Of a DNA stretch of 64,000 nucleotides, positions 24,271-38,706 are shown one piece after another; position 1 is the stretch's first letter, and each line of letters opens with the position of its first letter. The stretch is from contig JAIPCX010000001.1 in assembly GCA_021737945.1 (NCBI GenBank), forward strand, positions 124,001-188,000, written 5' to 3'. Under the pieces are notes generated by a model. That model had not been told where the DNA came from. It did no database searches and saw only the letters and a program-made list of their open reading frames with translations. This DNA comes from Polynucleobacter sp. GTDB lineage: Bacteria; Pseudomonadota; Gammaproteobacteria; Burkholderiales; Burkholderiaceae_D. Position numbers and translations under genes: made by a program.

Positions 24271-26050
24271 ACTTTATTCAAACAAGCCGGATTTATTCCA
24301 ACCCATGGACTTCGTTCAGGGTTTGAATGTTGTCATGGCAGAAATTCGCTTGCCGGAAAATCGTAACAAGGATACCCACAACCTCGGCAAGACAACTCTG
24401 GGGCGTCTACTTGACTTTGGCTTTCTTGCCAAGCGCGATCCCAAGTTTTTTCTATTCAAGCACCTAGAGCTATTTCAAGAGTTAATTTTTTTTCTTGAAA
24501 TCGAGCTGGACGATGCATCATTCGTCACCGTCCGACGTGGTGTGGATGAGGCGACGAAAGTCAGCATCAAGAAGCACGAAGCGGGACATCAAGACCTGTC
24601 GACCTTGCCAATGGCCGAGTGGGATCATCAAGATTTGCCTTTTGAGCGCGCACGCGATCTCCTTGATGGCATCTTCGATTGGCGGGCACTCAAGCCGTGG
24701 TCGTATCGAAAAGCCCTAGGCTATTTGCTGCGTTCACAAGAAGATTTTCGCGAGGTTTTCCAGCTTCGTAAATTCGCATCCAAGCATGCTGATTGGAAGC
24801 CTTTCCTTGCCCACCTTCTAGGGTTCGATGCAAAGTTGGTTGCCCAGCATTACGAAAAGGAACAAGCACTCGCAAAGCAGCAAGAGACCGCGCAAACCAT
24901 CAAGAACGAGCTGGGTGGCTCGATCGAAGATATCAGCAAGATCGAGGGCATTCTCTTGCTCAAACAAAAAGAAGCCGAAAAAAAACAAAAGCTACTCGAT
25001 GCCTTCGATTTTCGGGCACAGGACAAAGATCGCACCAAGCAACTGGTTGACGACATAGATGAGCGCATCGCGGCGTTGAACTCTGAGCGGTACTCGCTGA
25101 ACCAGAACAAGAAGAAGATCTTGGCCTCGCTGGAAGAGGATCAGATTCTGTTTAACCCGGACGAAGCGCAGCGCCTGTTCGAGGAGGCAGGTATTCTGTT
25201 CAACGGGCAGATCAAAAAGGACTTTCAGCAGTTAATCGCCTTCAATCGGGCGATTACCGATGAACGCCGTGGCTATCTACAAGAAGAACGTGCGGAGATT
25301 GAAGCCGATCTTAAGCGGGTGAGTGCTGAGCTGAATACGCTCGGCAAGAAGCGCTCAGAGATGCTGTCGTTCTTGAGTGGCACCGATATTTTCGGCAAAT
25401 ACAAGCAGGTCTCCGACGAGATGATCACCCTTCGTGCGGACATAACATCGCTCGAACGCCAGCGCGGCTTTCTGCACCGCCTTCAGGAACTGCGGACGGA
25501 TATCAGGGCGTTGACGGATGCACGCGGTTATCTACAGACCCAAATTGAAGAAGATGTTGAAAGACAGAATGCCGATCAAAACAGCTTGTTTTCGACAATT
25601 CGTTTGTTTTTCAACGAGATCGTCGAAGAAGTGATTGACCGAAAAGCGCTGCTCAGCGTGTCACCAAATCAACTGGGGCATTTGGAGTTCAGAGCAGAAA
25701 TTCTAGATGAGTCCGGCAACGCCACCAGCGCTGACATGGGGCATACCTATCGCAAGTTACTTTGTATTGCCTTTGACCTGGCCGTGTTGCGCGCCCATTC
25801 AACTGACAAATTTCCACGCTTCGTTTACCACGACGGAGTGTTTGAATCATTGGATGATCGCAAAAAAGAAAACTTACTTGCAGTCATCCAGCGCTACACA
25901 GAGTTTGGCTTGCAGCCAGTGATTACTTTGATCGATTCGGATCTTCCGGCAAGGGCTGATGACGCTCCAGTATTCTCTGAGGAAGAAGTCATCTTGACTT
26001 TGCACGACGTGAATGAGCAGGGACGATTATTTAAGACAAAAACATGGTGA
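24257..26050 (+). CDS. ABC-3C ATPase, DUF2326 (SMC/RecN-like)
   Basis: This 597-residue SMC-like ATPase begins MKLSRLYSNKPDLFQPMDF. The P-loop is a variant, NLGKTTL (about 42-48). A long coiled coil rich in Lys/Glu/Gln runs from about 200 to 430, and the C-terminal ATPase half contains SADMGHTYRKLLCIAFDLAV and a D-loop/Walker B-like FPRFVYHDGVFESLDD (about 520). DUF2326 proteins are the ATPases of ABC-3C conflict systems. GC is lower than in the phage genes, consistent with separate acquisition. Confidence 0.85.
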   Translation: MKLSRLYSNKPDLFQPMDFVQGLNVVMAEIRLPENRNKDTHNLGKTTLGRLLDFGFLAKRDPKFFLFKHLELFQELIFFLEIELDDASFVTVRRGVDEATKVSIKKHEAGHQDLSTLPMAEWDHQDLPFERARDLLDGIFDWRALKPWSYRKALGYLLRSQEDFREVFQLRKFASKHADWKPFLAHLLGFDAKLVAQHYEKEQALAKQQETAQTIKNELGGSIEDISKIEGILLLKQKEAEKKQKLLDAFDFRAQDKDRTKQLVDDIDERIAALNSERYSLNQNKKKILASLEEDQILFNPDEAQRLFEEAGILFNGQIKKDFQQLIAFNRAITDERRGYLQEERAEIEADLKRVSAELNTLGKKRSEMLSFLSGTDIFGKYKQVSDEMITLRADITSLERQRGFLHRLQELRTDIRALTDARGYLQTQIEEDVERQNADQNSLFSTIRLFFNEIVEEVIDRKALLSVSPNQLGHLEFRAEILDESGNATSADMGHTYRKLLCIAFDLAVLRAHSTDKFPRFVYHDGVFESLDDRKKENLLAVIQRYTEFGLQPVITLIDSDLPARADDAPVFSEEEVILTLHDVNEQGRLFKTKTW

Positions 26051-26070
26051 GTTTCGGGATCACCCCTCCG

Positions 26071-26085
26071 ATCCTGATTCAGGAT
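26071..26085. terminator. Small palindrome between convergent genes
   Basis: ATCCTGA-T-TCAGGAT sits between the DUF2326 gene (+) and the end of mcrC (-), overlapping the mcrC stop. It may act as a weak bidirectional terminator. Confidence 0.3.
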
Positions 26086-27404
26086 TGACAACGCGTCCGG
26101 CAAAACCACGCATTTAAACTTCCGCAAGGTGGCAAGATGAGAGTTCGCTCTTTCAAGCAATACGGCAGCACCCACAGCCGCAGGCCGCTGGACTTCGGGA
26201 AGTCGAACACGGGTAGCGCCTCATCGAACGCATCCGTCCGGGGATAGATCAGCACCACGTCCCCCTGGCCATCGAGGTAGTTCTGGCCATAGGCGTGCAG
26301 TTGATAGAAATCGCCTTGATCCAGGCCGTACTTGTCCGAGCCCGTGGCCTTCTTGTCGTCGAGCAGCTTCCATTTCGTGTCAAGAACCAAGCGGTTCGAA
26401 GTCGATTCTTGAACGAGCAGATCCGGTTTCAAGCGAAACCAGTCCTGCCCGAGATGCTTCACGAGCGAGAAGCTGCGCGCCTGTGTCTTGAGTGTGAACG
26501 GGTGCACCAGCTGCCGCGCCAGATGCTTGGCGACGTAGGCCTCAAAAACCGCTTCCATCGGAAAGAGCAGTGAAGGCGCCCTATGACCACCTGTCCCGGT
26601 GAGTGGGGATTCATCTTCCAGGATAAGTCTCGCCCATGCCAAGGCATCGGCGTAGTGCCCCATACCGCGATCCAGTCTAACCTTTGAGAAATCCACTGCT
26701 GGTCGTTCTGATGCCGGCACATCGGTGAACACGAAGCTCAGTTCGCGTGCGAGTTGCTGGTTCGACTGAGAAGCCGTCCACGCAAGTGTCCGCCGCAGTG
26801 CCGCGTGCAGCAACCGGTTCTCCGGGCGATTGATAGAGAACTCGTCGAACTCCGCAAAGAACCGATCCCGCCTGCACAAGTTCTGCCGCAGGTGCATGGC
26901 GATCTGCAGCTTGCCGCGCAGCGCGAACACGTTGTCCCGCCTCATCGCATAGTCACTGCGTAGACCTTGCTTGACGATGTGCTCCACGGCGAGGAGGAAC
27001 TCACCGATAAATACCTCCAGCAAGGGCATACGCGTGGCCACGAGCTTGGCGCTGTCGGTCTGGACGTGTCGGAACCCGCCCAGGCAGCGCAGCATTTCGA
27101 TCAGCAATCGACGAGCCTGTGCATCGCCACCATCGATCGCCTTGCCAACCTTCGGCAGTACCTCAATCTGAAATCCGTCCGGCGACCGAATCACACCGAC
27201 AAAACTGGTGACCTGGACGGCAAGGTGACCGCGCCGCTGCGTAAGGCGCAACCAAGCGGTCGCGCCGGCCTCGGCCACCTGCAGCGCTTGCACTTCCAGC
27301 CAGTTGAATACGCCGGGAGGCACGACACGTTGACCGCCAACATTCAGCACGCCGGGTGCTGCTGCCACCAGTGCGTCGAACTCATAGATCGTGATGCCAG
27401 CCAT
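26079..27404 (-). CDS. mcrC: McrC, 5-methylcytosine restriction component
   Basis: This 441-residue protein is the nuclease partner of McrB in Type IV restriction. Starting at the ATG at 27404 it reads MAGITIYEFDALVAAAPGVL. The conserved McrC features are VTSFVGVIRSPDGFQIEVLPKVG (about 75-100), the RENRLLHAALRRTL-type segment INRPENRLL (about 210), and the C-terminal PD-(D/E)XK site LKPDLLV...LVLDTKWK (about 345-365). The frame is open further upstream, overlapping mcrB, but family start and context favour 27404, 16 nt after the mcrB stop. The last residues (LNAWFCRTRCQS) are unusual and may be read through a changed 3' end next to the ABC-3C system. Confidence 0.88.
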   Translation of the reverse strand: MAGITIYEFDALVAAAPGVLNVGGQRVVPPGVFNWLEVQALQVAEAGATAWLRLTQRRGHLAVQVTSFVGVIRSPDGFQIEVLPKVGKAIDGGDAQARRLLIEMLRCLGGFRHVQTDSAKLVATRMPLLEVFIGEFLLAVEHIVKQGLRSDYAMRRDNVFALRGKLQIAMHLRQNLCRRDRFFAEFDEFSINRPENRLLHAALRRTLAWTASQSNQQLARELSFVFTDVPASERPAVDFSKVRLDRGMGHYADALAWARLILEDESPLTGTGGHRAPSLLFPMEAVFEAYVAKHLARQLVHPFTLKTQARSFSLVKHLGQDWFRLKPDLLVQESTSNRLVLDTKWKLLDDKKATGSDKYGLDQGDFYQLHAYGQNYLDGQGDVVLIYPRTDAFDEALPVFDFPKSSGLRLWVLPYCLKERTLILPPCGSLNAWFCRTRCQS

Positions 27405-27420
27405 CAGCGCACCTTGGATG

Positions 27421-29970
27421 TCAGGCCGGGGCCTGGTAGATCTGGATGTAGGCCTGCGGCTGGGAGAAGGCCGACTCCTGAACGAGATAGCGCCGCTTGG
27501 TGGCGTAACTGTCCAAACCGTGGTCGTTACCAAACAAGGCCGACAGATCCTGTTCGTGGTCCACACTCTCGTGAATGAACTGGATCGCGGTGTCGCTCTT
27601 CTGGTTGTCCGCCAGCACTAGCCGGATCTTTCGCCAATCCTCGAAGAAGTACTCCTCAAGTAGCGGTACGATGCGGTTGCGGAACGTCGCAGCGAGCAGC
27701 TCGAATCGCAAGGGCCCATCGTCTAGGACTGCCAGCGCGGTCAGATAGGCGTGACCGATGCCGTGGTCACGGTCATAGAGAGCCTCGATGCGCTCGTTCA
27801 TCCGCTGCAGCAGCAGACGAATGTCGATCACCCCAGTGTCCGTCGTAACTACCAGTCCTGCCAGTGGCGCACTGTCCTGAACGGCAGGATCTTTCTCTGC
27901 ACGCGTATCGGGCATCAGTGGCACGAACTCGAATCGGCGACGCAGGGCCGTATCGAGCAAGGCCAGCGATCGATCCGCCGTGTTCATCGTGCCGATGATG
28001 TCGACGTTGGCAGGCACCGAGAACTTCTCACCCGAATAGGCCAGGGTGACTTCGGTAGATGGGGCGCTGCCGTCCAGTGAGTCACGCTTGTCGGCCTCGA
28101 TCAGTGTGATCAACTCGCCGAAGATCTTGCTGATGTTGCCTCGATTGATCTCGTCAATGACCATCGCAAATCTCTGGTCGGGCGCCTGCCGTGCCTTGCG
28201 GCACAACTCTTTGAAGACGCCCGGGCGAATCTCGTAGGCAACTTCGCCAGATTCTGCATCACCAGTCAACACCGGCCGCAGTCCTTCGACGAATTCTTCG
28301 TATCCATAGGACTGGTGGAATGTGACGAAGCTGTAGCGCTGGACGGCATCGGTGTCCTGCTGGCCCTGCTTGAGGTGATCGACGAGTGCGATCAAATCCG
28401 CGCAGGCCTCCTGCCAGTCACCGGCGAACTGCCACACCGACTCCGCGCTCTTATCGAACACGGCGGGGCTCAGGCGCTTCTTCATCTTCACCGTGGAGGA
28501 CTCGTCTACGGTGTGGTTCTGCAAGGTTCGCCATAGCGTCTGCCGCACGTTGCGGTTCGAACCATTGGCGGCGGTGATGGCCTGGATGAATCGATGTTCC
28601 GCGATGTCCGCAACCTTGGCCTTGCCACCCAAGTCATATAGGGCTGCGGCGGCACCTTCCCACCATTTCAGGACAGCGATCTTCTCAGCGATCAACTGAT
28701 TTCGCCATTCCTCGGTGGAGATCGACTTCGCCTGCTGCTCGTAGTCACGCTTGAGCAGCCGGGTCAACGTGTAGGTTTTACCGGTGCCCGGCGGGCCGTA
28801 GTAGATGCGATTGACGCAGGGAGCGACCGGCTTGCTCGCCGTGATGGTAGCGGACGTGTGCACCGGCGTTGGCGTCTGTGTCTTCCCGTTACTGAGGCTG
28901 GCCGCTTCGATGGGTTCGCCTGCCAGTGCGGCCAATTCCGCGAGGTCCGTGGCGAAATATGGCTTGAGTAGCGTGGTCTCGAACTCGGGCAGGTCGTGCG
29001 CGCCCACCTGCCAGAAGGTCGAATTGCCTTGCGGCGACCATCCCTTCGAGTTGGCGGTGTAGCGGTCGCTGCGCTGGGCGGGCTTGAGCACGCGGTAACT
29101 GCGCTGCAACCACCCGTCGCCTTTCGTGCAGGGCATCGCTTCGGACGTGAATTGGCCGATCAGCTGTGGACTGTTGCCGTGACACAGGTAGAACAGAGCG
29201 CCGACGGGTTCCTCTGAAAAATCCTTACCTTGCTTGCCTTTCTGCTGTGCACCGGGCCCGGGGGCGTTGGTGTCACGGTGCATCACCGCCAAGTGTCCAT
29301 CAAGGTACTGCTGACGCTCCGCATCCGTGAAATTCGGTGGGTTGCCATGCGAGAGTTTCCAGATGGCCAGATTCTTTTGACTCCATGCCTCCCACACCTG
29401 CCACCCGAATTCGAGAATGCCAAGATCAGCAGGTCGTTTGGACAGCGTTGCTGTCTGCAACGTCGCCATGCTCTGGCTCGCAGTGCTACCGACGAAGACG
29501 GCCAGCGGCGCACGCTTGAAGATGTCCACGATCACGGGTGCGTGGCGGTCCTGGTAGTGGAAGGCGATTTTCCACTTGAAGGCCTCGCCGAGGTGATCGA
29601 ATGCCTCGATGCCGCGCACGTCACCGCGCGCCGCCAGATCTGCCACCTGGACGACGTAGCTGCGCACCTTCTCGAATGCCTCCTGAGCCGTCTCGCCGAG
29701 GGACGAATACCATCCGTGGGTGTCGGAGTAGCTCAGCTTTGTATCGGACGTCTTGTCCTCGGTGTCCTTTCGGGAGAACACACCGAACTTGAACGACGAC
29801 CCTCCCCAGATGCTACCCATTTCATCAAGGTGGGATTCGATCCAGTAGGTGAAGCTGTCCTTCGACCCTGCCTGACTGTACTCATCCAACGTCATCGTCG
29901 ACAAGCGAGACGACGGCCAAATTTTAAGAAAATCGTCCCACCGAGCGTATTGCTGCTTGAAATCGTTCAT
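27421..29970 (-). CDS. mcrB: McrB-like GTPase subunit of Type IV restriction
   Basis: This 849-residue protein couples nucleotide hydrolysis to DNA translocation with McrC. The AAA+ domain has Walker A YYGPPGTGKTYT (about 393-404), Walker B AMVIDEINRGNISKI (about 610), the McrB-specific MNTADRSLALLDTALRRRFEF, and a C-terminal helical lid. The N-terminal 370 residues are specificity domains: a wing of unknown family (about 1-200), then a region GALFYLCHGNSPQLIGQFTSEAM that resembles an EVE/PUA-type modified-base reader (tentative). AGGAGATCACAAC precedes the ATG. It follows hsdR by about 55 nt on the same strand. Confidence 0.9.
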   Translation of the reverse strand: MNDFKQQYARWDDFLKIWPSSRLSTMTLDEYSQAGSKDSFTYWIESHLDEMGSIWGGSSFKFGVFSRKDTEDKTSDTKLSYSDTHGWYSSLGETAQEAFEKVRSYVVQVADLAARGDVRGIEAFDHLGEAFKWKIAFHYQDRHAPVIVDIFKRAPLAVFVGSTASQSMATLQTATLSKRPADLGILEFGWQVWEAWSQKNLAIWKLSHGNPPNFTDAERQQYLDGHLAVMHRDTNAPGPGAQQKGKQGKDFSEEPVGALFYLCHGNSPQLIGQFTSEAMPCTKGDGWLQRSYRVLKPAQRSDRYTANSKGWSPQGNSTFWQVGAHDLPEFETTLLKPYFATDLAELAALAGEPIEAASLSNGKTQTPTPVHTSATITASKPVAPCVNRIYYGPPGTGKTYTLTRLLKRDYEQQAKSISTEEWRNQLIAEKIAVLKWWEGAAAALYDLGGKAKVADIAEHRFIQAITAANGSNRNVRQTLWRTLQNHTVDESSTVKMKKRLSPAVFDKSAESVWQFAGDWQEACADLIALVDHLKQGQQDTDAVQRYSFVTFHQSYGYEEFVEGLRPVLTGDAESGEVAYEIRPGVFKELCRKARQAPDQRFAMVIDEINRGNISKIFGELITLIEADKRDSLDGSAPSTEVTLAYSGEKFSVPANVDIIGTMNTADRSLALLDTALRRRFEFVPLMPDTRAEKDPAVQDSAPLAGLVVTTDTGVIDIRLLLQRMNERIEALYDRDHGIGHAYLTALAVLDDGPLRFELLAATFRNRIVPLLEEYFFEDWRKIRLVLADNQKSDTAIQFIHESVDHEQDLSALFGNDHGLDSYATKRRYLVQESAFSQPQAYIQIYQAPA

Positions 29971-30025
29971 GTTGTGATCTCCTGTGCGACGGTGGAAATA
30001 GATGTTCTGAATTTTCTATGGTCGT

Positions 30026-33157
<3,132 letters not shown>

Positions 33158-33158
33158 T

Positions 33159-34334
33159 TCAGTGCCCTCTGTATTCTTCCAAGAAATCGGTCAGGGCCGC
33201 CTGATCCTCTGCACTCAAGTGATCTTCAACGATTCGAATCCACACAGCACCTGCGGGTGATCTAATCATCTCAAGGCTTTGTGAGATCCACCCAAACGTC
33301 GCAATCGCCCCCGCCTCATCGACAACTCCAACTTTGCTTCCTCCGGCGATTAGTTCCGAAAGGGGGTAGCATTTGCGTTGCCCCAGTTTTGTATTGCAAA
33401 TTGCGTGCCCCCATGCAACGTTTTGGGGAATGTGTTCAATGTCGGAGTATGTAAGCGGAACCATATGGAAAAGGTTCACCACCGTTGATCTCGTTGCATT
33501 CTCAACCTGCTCAGAGGCGTTTAGGAGTGACGCCTCGTCTGCGAATGACACTTGATCGTGCAACTCGGAATACTTGATATGCTTCATGCAGAGTGGGCAT
33601 GACGTGTGGCCACTCCGCAGTAAGCCCATTGCCTCCCATTCCCGCGGCTGAAATAGCCCCGCTTCCTGAAGAATTTTCTCAAGGTGCTGCGCTTGTGCTG
33701 CAACGTAAGGACTGTCGACCGTATGCGCCGTTAACCAAGCGAGCATGCACTTGGCTAGATAGTTGGTGTTTTCCGTTGCGTACTCAGGCGCAAATATCCC
33801 CTGCGGTGGGCCTTCAGTTCTCGCGGCGTTATTCCCGTGTGCCGCTATTCTCAGCACGTACTCTCCTACATCCACTGCCCCAGCCACGCGTTCTGTGACC
33901 GGTTGGCCATTCAATAGCAGTGACCGAACACGCCATCCAGCTAGAGGCGGGAAGTTTGCAAGCTGACTGTGCGTCCGATACAAAACGAAAGCGTTTGCGC
34001 CAACCTGGGGTGCATTGGGTTGGCTGAATTCCGCTTTTACTTGGCCAGGGCTGTCGAAATACTGATCCGGGAAAAGACGGAATACGTAACCATCCTGGTA
34101 ACTGGCAAGGGGTGCTTGCGCACGGCGTTCATAGGGGACGATCACTTTGTTGCTGCGGAGCACGTGATTTTGATATGCGCCCTTTGCTCCCCCGCGAGGT
34201 GTGGCGAAGCCCGCTTTGGATAGCTTGTCCTTATCCTTTGCCCCCATGAATGCCCAAGGCGCGGGCGAATACGGATCGTGCAGGCCTCTGTGTCCCGATA
34301 GCTTTCGACACCCATTTTGTAGACACAGGCTCAT
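33159..34334 (-). CDS. HNH endonuclease resembling BstXI-family enzymes
   Basis: This 391-residue protein starts [18 protein letters not shown], overlapping the hsdS stop (ATGA). Near the C-terminus a zinc-binding CPLC (Cys246, Cys249) is followed by an HNH-like core: His290 in FHMVPL and [14 protein letters not shown] (His301, Asn305, His310, Cys313). From memory this matches the BstXI restriction endonuclease family, whose Type II system uses an M and an S protein like a Type I enzyme. Its place between hsdS and hsdR fits a second cleavage enzyme sharing the same M-S specificity. Family identity is moderately sure; the HNH core is visible. Confidence 0.6.
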   Translation of the reverse strand: MSLCLQNGCRKLSGHRGLHDPYSPAPWAFMGAKDKDKLSKAGFATPRGGAKGAYQNHVLRSNKVIVPYERRAQAPLASYQDGYVFRLFPDQYFDSPGQVKAEFSQPNAPQVGANAFVLYRTHSQLANFPPLAGWRVRSLLLNGQPVTERVAGAVDVGEYVLRIAAHGNNAARTEGPPQGIFAPEYATENTNYLAKCMLAWLTAHTVDSPYVAAQAQHLEKILQEAGLFQPREWEAMGLLRSGHTSCPLCMKHIKYSELHDQVSFADEASLLNASEQVENATRSTVVNLFHMVPLTYSDIEHIPQNVAWGHAICNTKLGQRKCYPLSELIAGGSKVGVVDEAGAIATFGWISQSLEMIRSPAGAVWIRIVEDHLSAEDQAALTDFLEEYRGH

Positions 34335-35012
34335 GCGCTACCTCCAGCAAATCGTCCCGAAAGAATGATCGGGAGCAGTGCGGAATAGAAGTGGTCGATC
34401 CGATCACGTAGCTTTTGAAGCTTCAGGACATCTGCAACTTCAATTGCAGAGTGGGACGTGGCATCAAGACAAAGTGCGAGTTGCTTTGCAGACGAAATCG
34501 TGCGTAATATTTCTTTCTGTTGCTCAATCGAAGGCACCGCCATTTGGAACTCAAATAGATCGCCTTTGTACAGCTCAGGGTAGGTAGATCCATTGGCGAC
34601 AGCATCAAGATACTTCTTGTTGGCGACAAGCCAATACGCAAGGTAAGTTGGCAATAGTTTCTCACCACAGATGAAGTTGAGAAAACCTTGATTGGTACAC
34701 ATCGGAACGGTGGAAATCGCCACGGCACCGACAGGCGCTCTCTTTGTAAGCATTACCGTACCAACAGGCATCAGCTTTGCTGCGCTTGACTGAACGCCCA
34801 AGTCGGTAATATTGCGTTCAGTGCTGGATACATAGAGAGCACCGTTACCCCTTGTAATCTCCTTTGGTGTTAGCCAAGGAACATCACCATCCCAATACTC
34901 ATCAACGGATGTGCTAGGGGTTCCTCCGCTTTCCACTCGCTCAATGTAGCCAGAGCCATTCCTGGGTTCCAGCGTAATAATCTCCCACCCAGCAGGATGA
35001 TCTAAGAATGCC

Positions 35013-35020
<8 letters not shown>
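34331..35020 (-). CDS. hsdS: Type I specificity subunit with a single TRD (half HsdS)
   Basis: This 229-residue protein starts at the ATG at 35020, overlapping the hsdM stop by 8 nt. It contains one target recognition domain with the family signature [28 protein letters not shown] and one conserved helical spacer [22 protein letters not shown]. Typical HsdS proteins are about 400 residues with two TRDs. A single TRD implies that two copies assemble and read a palindromic bipartite site. Frames upstream and downstream are occupied by intact genes, so it is more likely a true half-subunit than a truncation. Confidence 0.85.
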
Positions 35021-36560
<1,540 letters not shown>

Positions 36561-36567
36561 CGTGTTC

Positions 36568-37476
36568 TTAACCTTTACGTGATGTCTTTCCTGCTGGGGC
36601 TTGATATCCCGGCGCAAGTTTTGCGTTCTCAACGCCGTATAGCGCCAGCGGATCACTGAGCCATAGGCGGTACTGTTCTTCTTTGATGCGATGGTCGGGC
36701 GAGCAGTCCACGCTCCAGCGCAGCAGCATGTAGCCCGCGACCGCTGCGCGCACACGCATCCGGATCGAGCCGTCGGTCATCCCATAGTCCATCTTGATGA
36801 TCTCGGGGCGTTCAAGGCGCGGGTGCGGCACGAAGTCCAGCTCAACGATGCGCGTCCACTGGATGTCGTTATTCGGATGTTCGTTCGCCTGTGGCTCCTC
36901 GTCGAGCAAGGTCGGCGCTTCGACACGGGTGACGACGAAGTCTCGAAACTCTCCGCTCTTGCGATCAAAGGCACGGACATGCCAGCGCAGGCCGGTATCC
37001 ACCAGCGCGAAGGGCACGATGACCCGCTCGGACTCACCGCTACTCATCGAGTGGTAGCGGATGGTGACTGGCTGCTTGGCGTGGATCGCTCGGCAGACCG
37101 GGGCCAGCACATCCATTTTTGGGTTGCTCAGGGCGGTGGGCGACTCGCACGGCAGCAGTGGCTGCGTTGCGCCGTTCACACCATCGCCGAAGCCCAGAGC
37201 CAGCGCCGACAGCACGCGCTGCGATGCGTGATCGAACAGCGGGGAGAAGGCCTGCCCGATGCGGTAGATCTTATTGCTACCGTCGAAGGTAATGTTCTGC
37301 GGCGCGATTTCCCGGTACAGTGCCAAGTCGCGTGTCGCCCCTGCCGGAGCCACGCCGAAGCGCTCAATCAGATCTGGGCGACCGATCTCACCGAAGAAGT
37401 AGAGCCGGAAGTCGATGTAGGCCAGCCGCTCGCGCTGGGCGTGGCTCAAGCTCTCGACGCGCTGGGGTTGAGTCAC
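36568..37476 (-). CDS. WYL-domain transcriptional regulator (BrxR/CapW-like)
   Basis: This 302-residue protein begins at a GTG at 37476 preceded by GGAG with 6-nt spacing ([20 protein letters not shown]); the frame is also open to a TTG at 37494. It has an N-terminal winged helix ([20 protein letters not shown]), a central WYL domain ([22 protein letters not shown], about 155-180) and a C-terminal WCX domain. BrxR/CapW-like regulators repress phage-defence operons and respond to ligands through the WYL domain. It is the promoter-proximal gene of the restriction locus, and a perfect inverted repeat lies about 80 nt upstream. Confidence 0.88.
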   Translation of the reverse strand: MTQPQRVESLSHAQRERLAYIDFRLYFFGEIGRPDLIERFGVAPAGATRDLALYREIAPQNITFDGSNKIYRIGQAFSPLFDHASQRVLSALALGFGDGVNGATQPLLPCESPTALSNPKMDVLAPVCRAIHAKQPVTIRYHSMSSGESERVIVPFALVDTGLRWHVRAFDRKSGEFRDFVVTRVEAPTLLDEEPQANEHPNNDIQWTRIVELDFVPHPRLERPEIIKMDYGMTDGSIRMRVRAAVAGYMLLRWSVDCSPDHRIKEEQYRLWLSDPLALYGVENAKLAPGYQAPAGKTSRKG

Positions 37477-37553
37477 CGAAGGCTCCTCATCCAAGACGGA
37501 CGACCGAAAGACTGCGATTGGTTTTATGTTTGTCCATTGCTAGGCGGTTCACA

Positions 37554-37568
37554 TCATCAAACTGATGA
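37554..37568. promoter_or_regulatory. Inverted repeat, candidate WYL operator
   Basis: TCATCA-AAC-TGATGA is a perfect 6-bp inverted repeat with a 3-nt centre, 78 nt upstream of the chosen WYL start. Dyads of this size upstream of a winged-helix regulator gene are candidate autoregulatory operators. A minus-strand CATAAT lies next to it but no convincing -35 was found. Confidence 0.4.
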
Positions 37569-37630
37569 CATTATGCGCCACAACGTGGACTGCAACAACA
37601 CGGATGTGGCAGCTACCCCTTGGGAGGCGA

Positions 37631-37670
37631 GTTCGACTCCTGTTTGGGGGATTGAACCCGCGTCCACAAC
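37631..37670 (-). repeat. tmRNA-3'-end-like degenerate repeat, copy 1
   Basis: The minus strand reads GTTGTGGACGCGGGTTCAAT, which resembles the T-arm region of tmRNA genes, but the arm does not close and no CCA end follows. It is imperfectly repeated at 41401-41440 (27 of 40 positions identical in register). It may be a decayed attachment site. Confidence 0.3.
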
Positions 37671-37899
37671 TGATCAACCATTTGAGCAAGATCGAACTCC
37701 AGGTCCCCGACACGAAAACGGATGGTGTTGGCGTGAATCCCTCGATCCGTTGGCGTAAAATTTTGTCCAGGCACCCGCCTGAGTTGTGAGCGACTCAAAA
37801 AAGGATCTTGCACCCCGAAGTTTTCATCCGACCATTGGGATTCCCACTGTGCTGGATGCGTAATCGCTCAACGTCCCGCGCAGAATTTGGAGAATTTCA

Positions 37900-38565
37900 A
37901 TGAAGTCCGACTTCAGTTCCCTCGCGTTTGTCTTCCGCCAAAACCTCGTGGTGTCTGGCATTTCCATCTCGCTTGGTCATACACAGCAGTTGCTTGCGGC
38001 CAGCCTTGGGTATGGCAGCTTGGCGGCAATTCAGTCATCAACCGAAGAAGCACCCGGTATTGCCGGGGCAGACTTTGTCGTCTTGGACGTGGCAGGCCTG
38101 TCCGCTCGGGCGGCATCCCTTGGTTTAAGCTCTGTATCGGATCAGATCACCGGTGCGGTTGTCGCCGCCATCAAAAGCGATCCTGAACCGCCCACCGTTT
38201 TTCTGAGCCCGCTTGACTTTATCGAAGATGTCGCAGGTCGGTTTGCCAACGACACGGTGATGGATCACGATGCAGTATCCGACGCTGCAGCCAATACAAA
38301 CGCCTACTTCGAAGGCGCCTGCCTCGAGGTGACTGAACCCGATGAGGCATTGAAGGACTCCCGCGAGTTTTGGGAGATTCCCGTCGAAGGCAACGTCGGC
38401 ATGGATCAAGACCCTGATAAGCCTTTCAGCGGCGACAACATCCTGGTCAAAGGTGTTGTGCGAGTCTGGAAAGCTGGTCGGGTCTGTCTCATGAACGACA
38501 TGGAGCTCGACATTGGCGCTGGTGTCGACGAAAGCTACTACGACCTTGACGAAGCCGACGCGTAA
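37900..38565 (+). CDS. Hypothetical protein with short helical N-terminal motif
   Basis: This 221-residue protein has GGAG 8 nt before the ATG. The N-terminus includes ISLGHTQQLLAASLGYGSLAAIQSS, a helical H-x-Q-x-L-A-x-x-x-G-Y-x-S-x-A-A motif like the small domain found in some glyoxalase-related proteins. The C-terminus is strongly acidic (MELDIGAGVDESYYDLDEADA). There is no signal peptide or membrane segment. It stands alone on the + strand between the restriction operon and minus-strand genes. I do not know its function. Confidence 0.55.
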   Translation: MKSDFSSLAFVFRQNLVVSGISISLGHTQQLLAASLGYGSLAAIQSSTEEAPGIAGADFVVLDVAGLSARAASLGLSSVSDQITGAVVAAIKSDPEPPTVFLSPLDFIEDVAGRFANDTVMDHDAVSDAAANTNAYFEGACLEVTEPDEALKDSREFWEIPVEGNVGMDQDPDKPFSGDNILVKGVVRVWKAGRVCLMNDMELDIGAGVDESYYDLDEADA

Positions 38566-38590
38566 GGCGTTCGATTAAAAAAGCAAACCT

Positions 38591-38655
38591 AAAATCACCC
38601 ACTCACCTTCCAAGAACTGCATGGCTTTTGAATAGGCGTAATGGGTGATTTTTTT
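38591..38655. terminator. Inverted repeat with T-run, likely terminator
   Basis: AAAATCACCCA (38591-38601) pairs with TGGGTGATTTT (38642-38652), followed by T residues to 38655, with a 40-nt intervening loop. It lies 26 nt after the + strand hypothetical gene and before the convergent small membrane protein gene, so it could stop transcription from both sides. Confidence 0.45.
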
Positions 38656-38706
38656 CAGGCGGGCCGGAAATTCTTGGATTGGAAAATTGCTGCTGTTCTA
38701 TTCAGG

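Larger units (their letters stand above)
37495..37899. other. Intergenic region between WYL operon and next + gene
   Basis: This stretch holds the promoter side of the WYL-restriction operon, the inverted repeat at 37554-37568, and a degenerate element resembling the 3' end of a tmRNA (37631-37670). The short open frames seen in it have no ribosome binding site or recognisable family. I see no gene. Confidence 0.5.

Noticed and set aside
37600-37690. Possible tRNA or tmRNA gene around GAGTTCGACTCC
   Set aside because: The T-arm does not pair (A-C mismatch), and no acceptor stem, anticodon arm or CCA end could be drawn. Kept only as a degenerate repeat.
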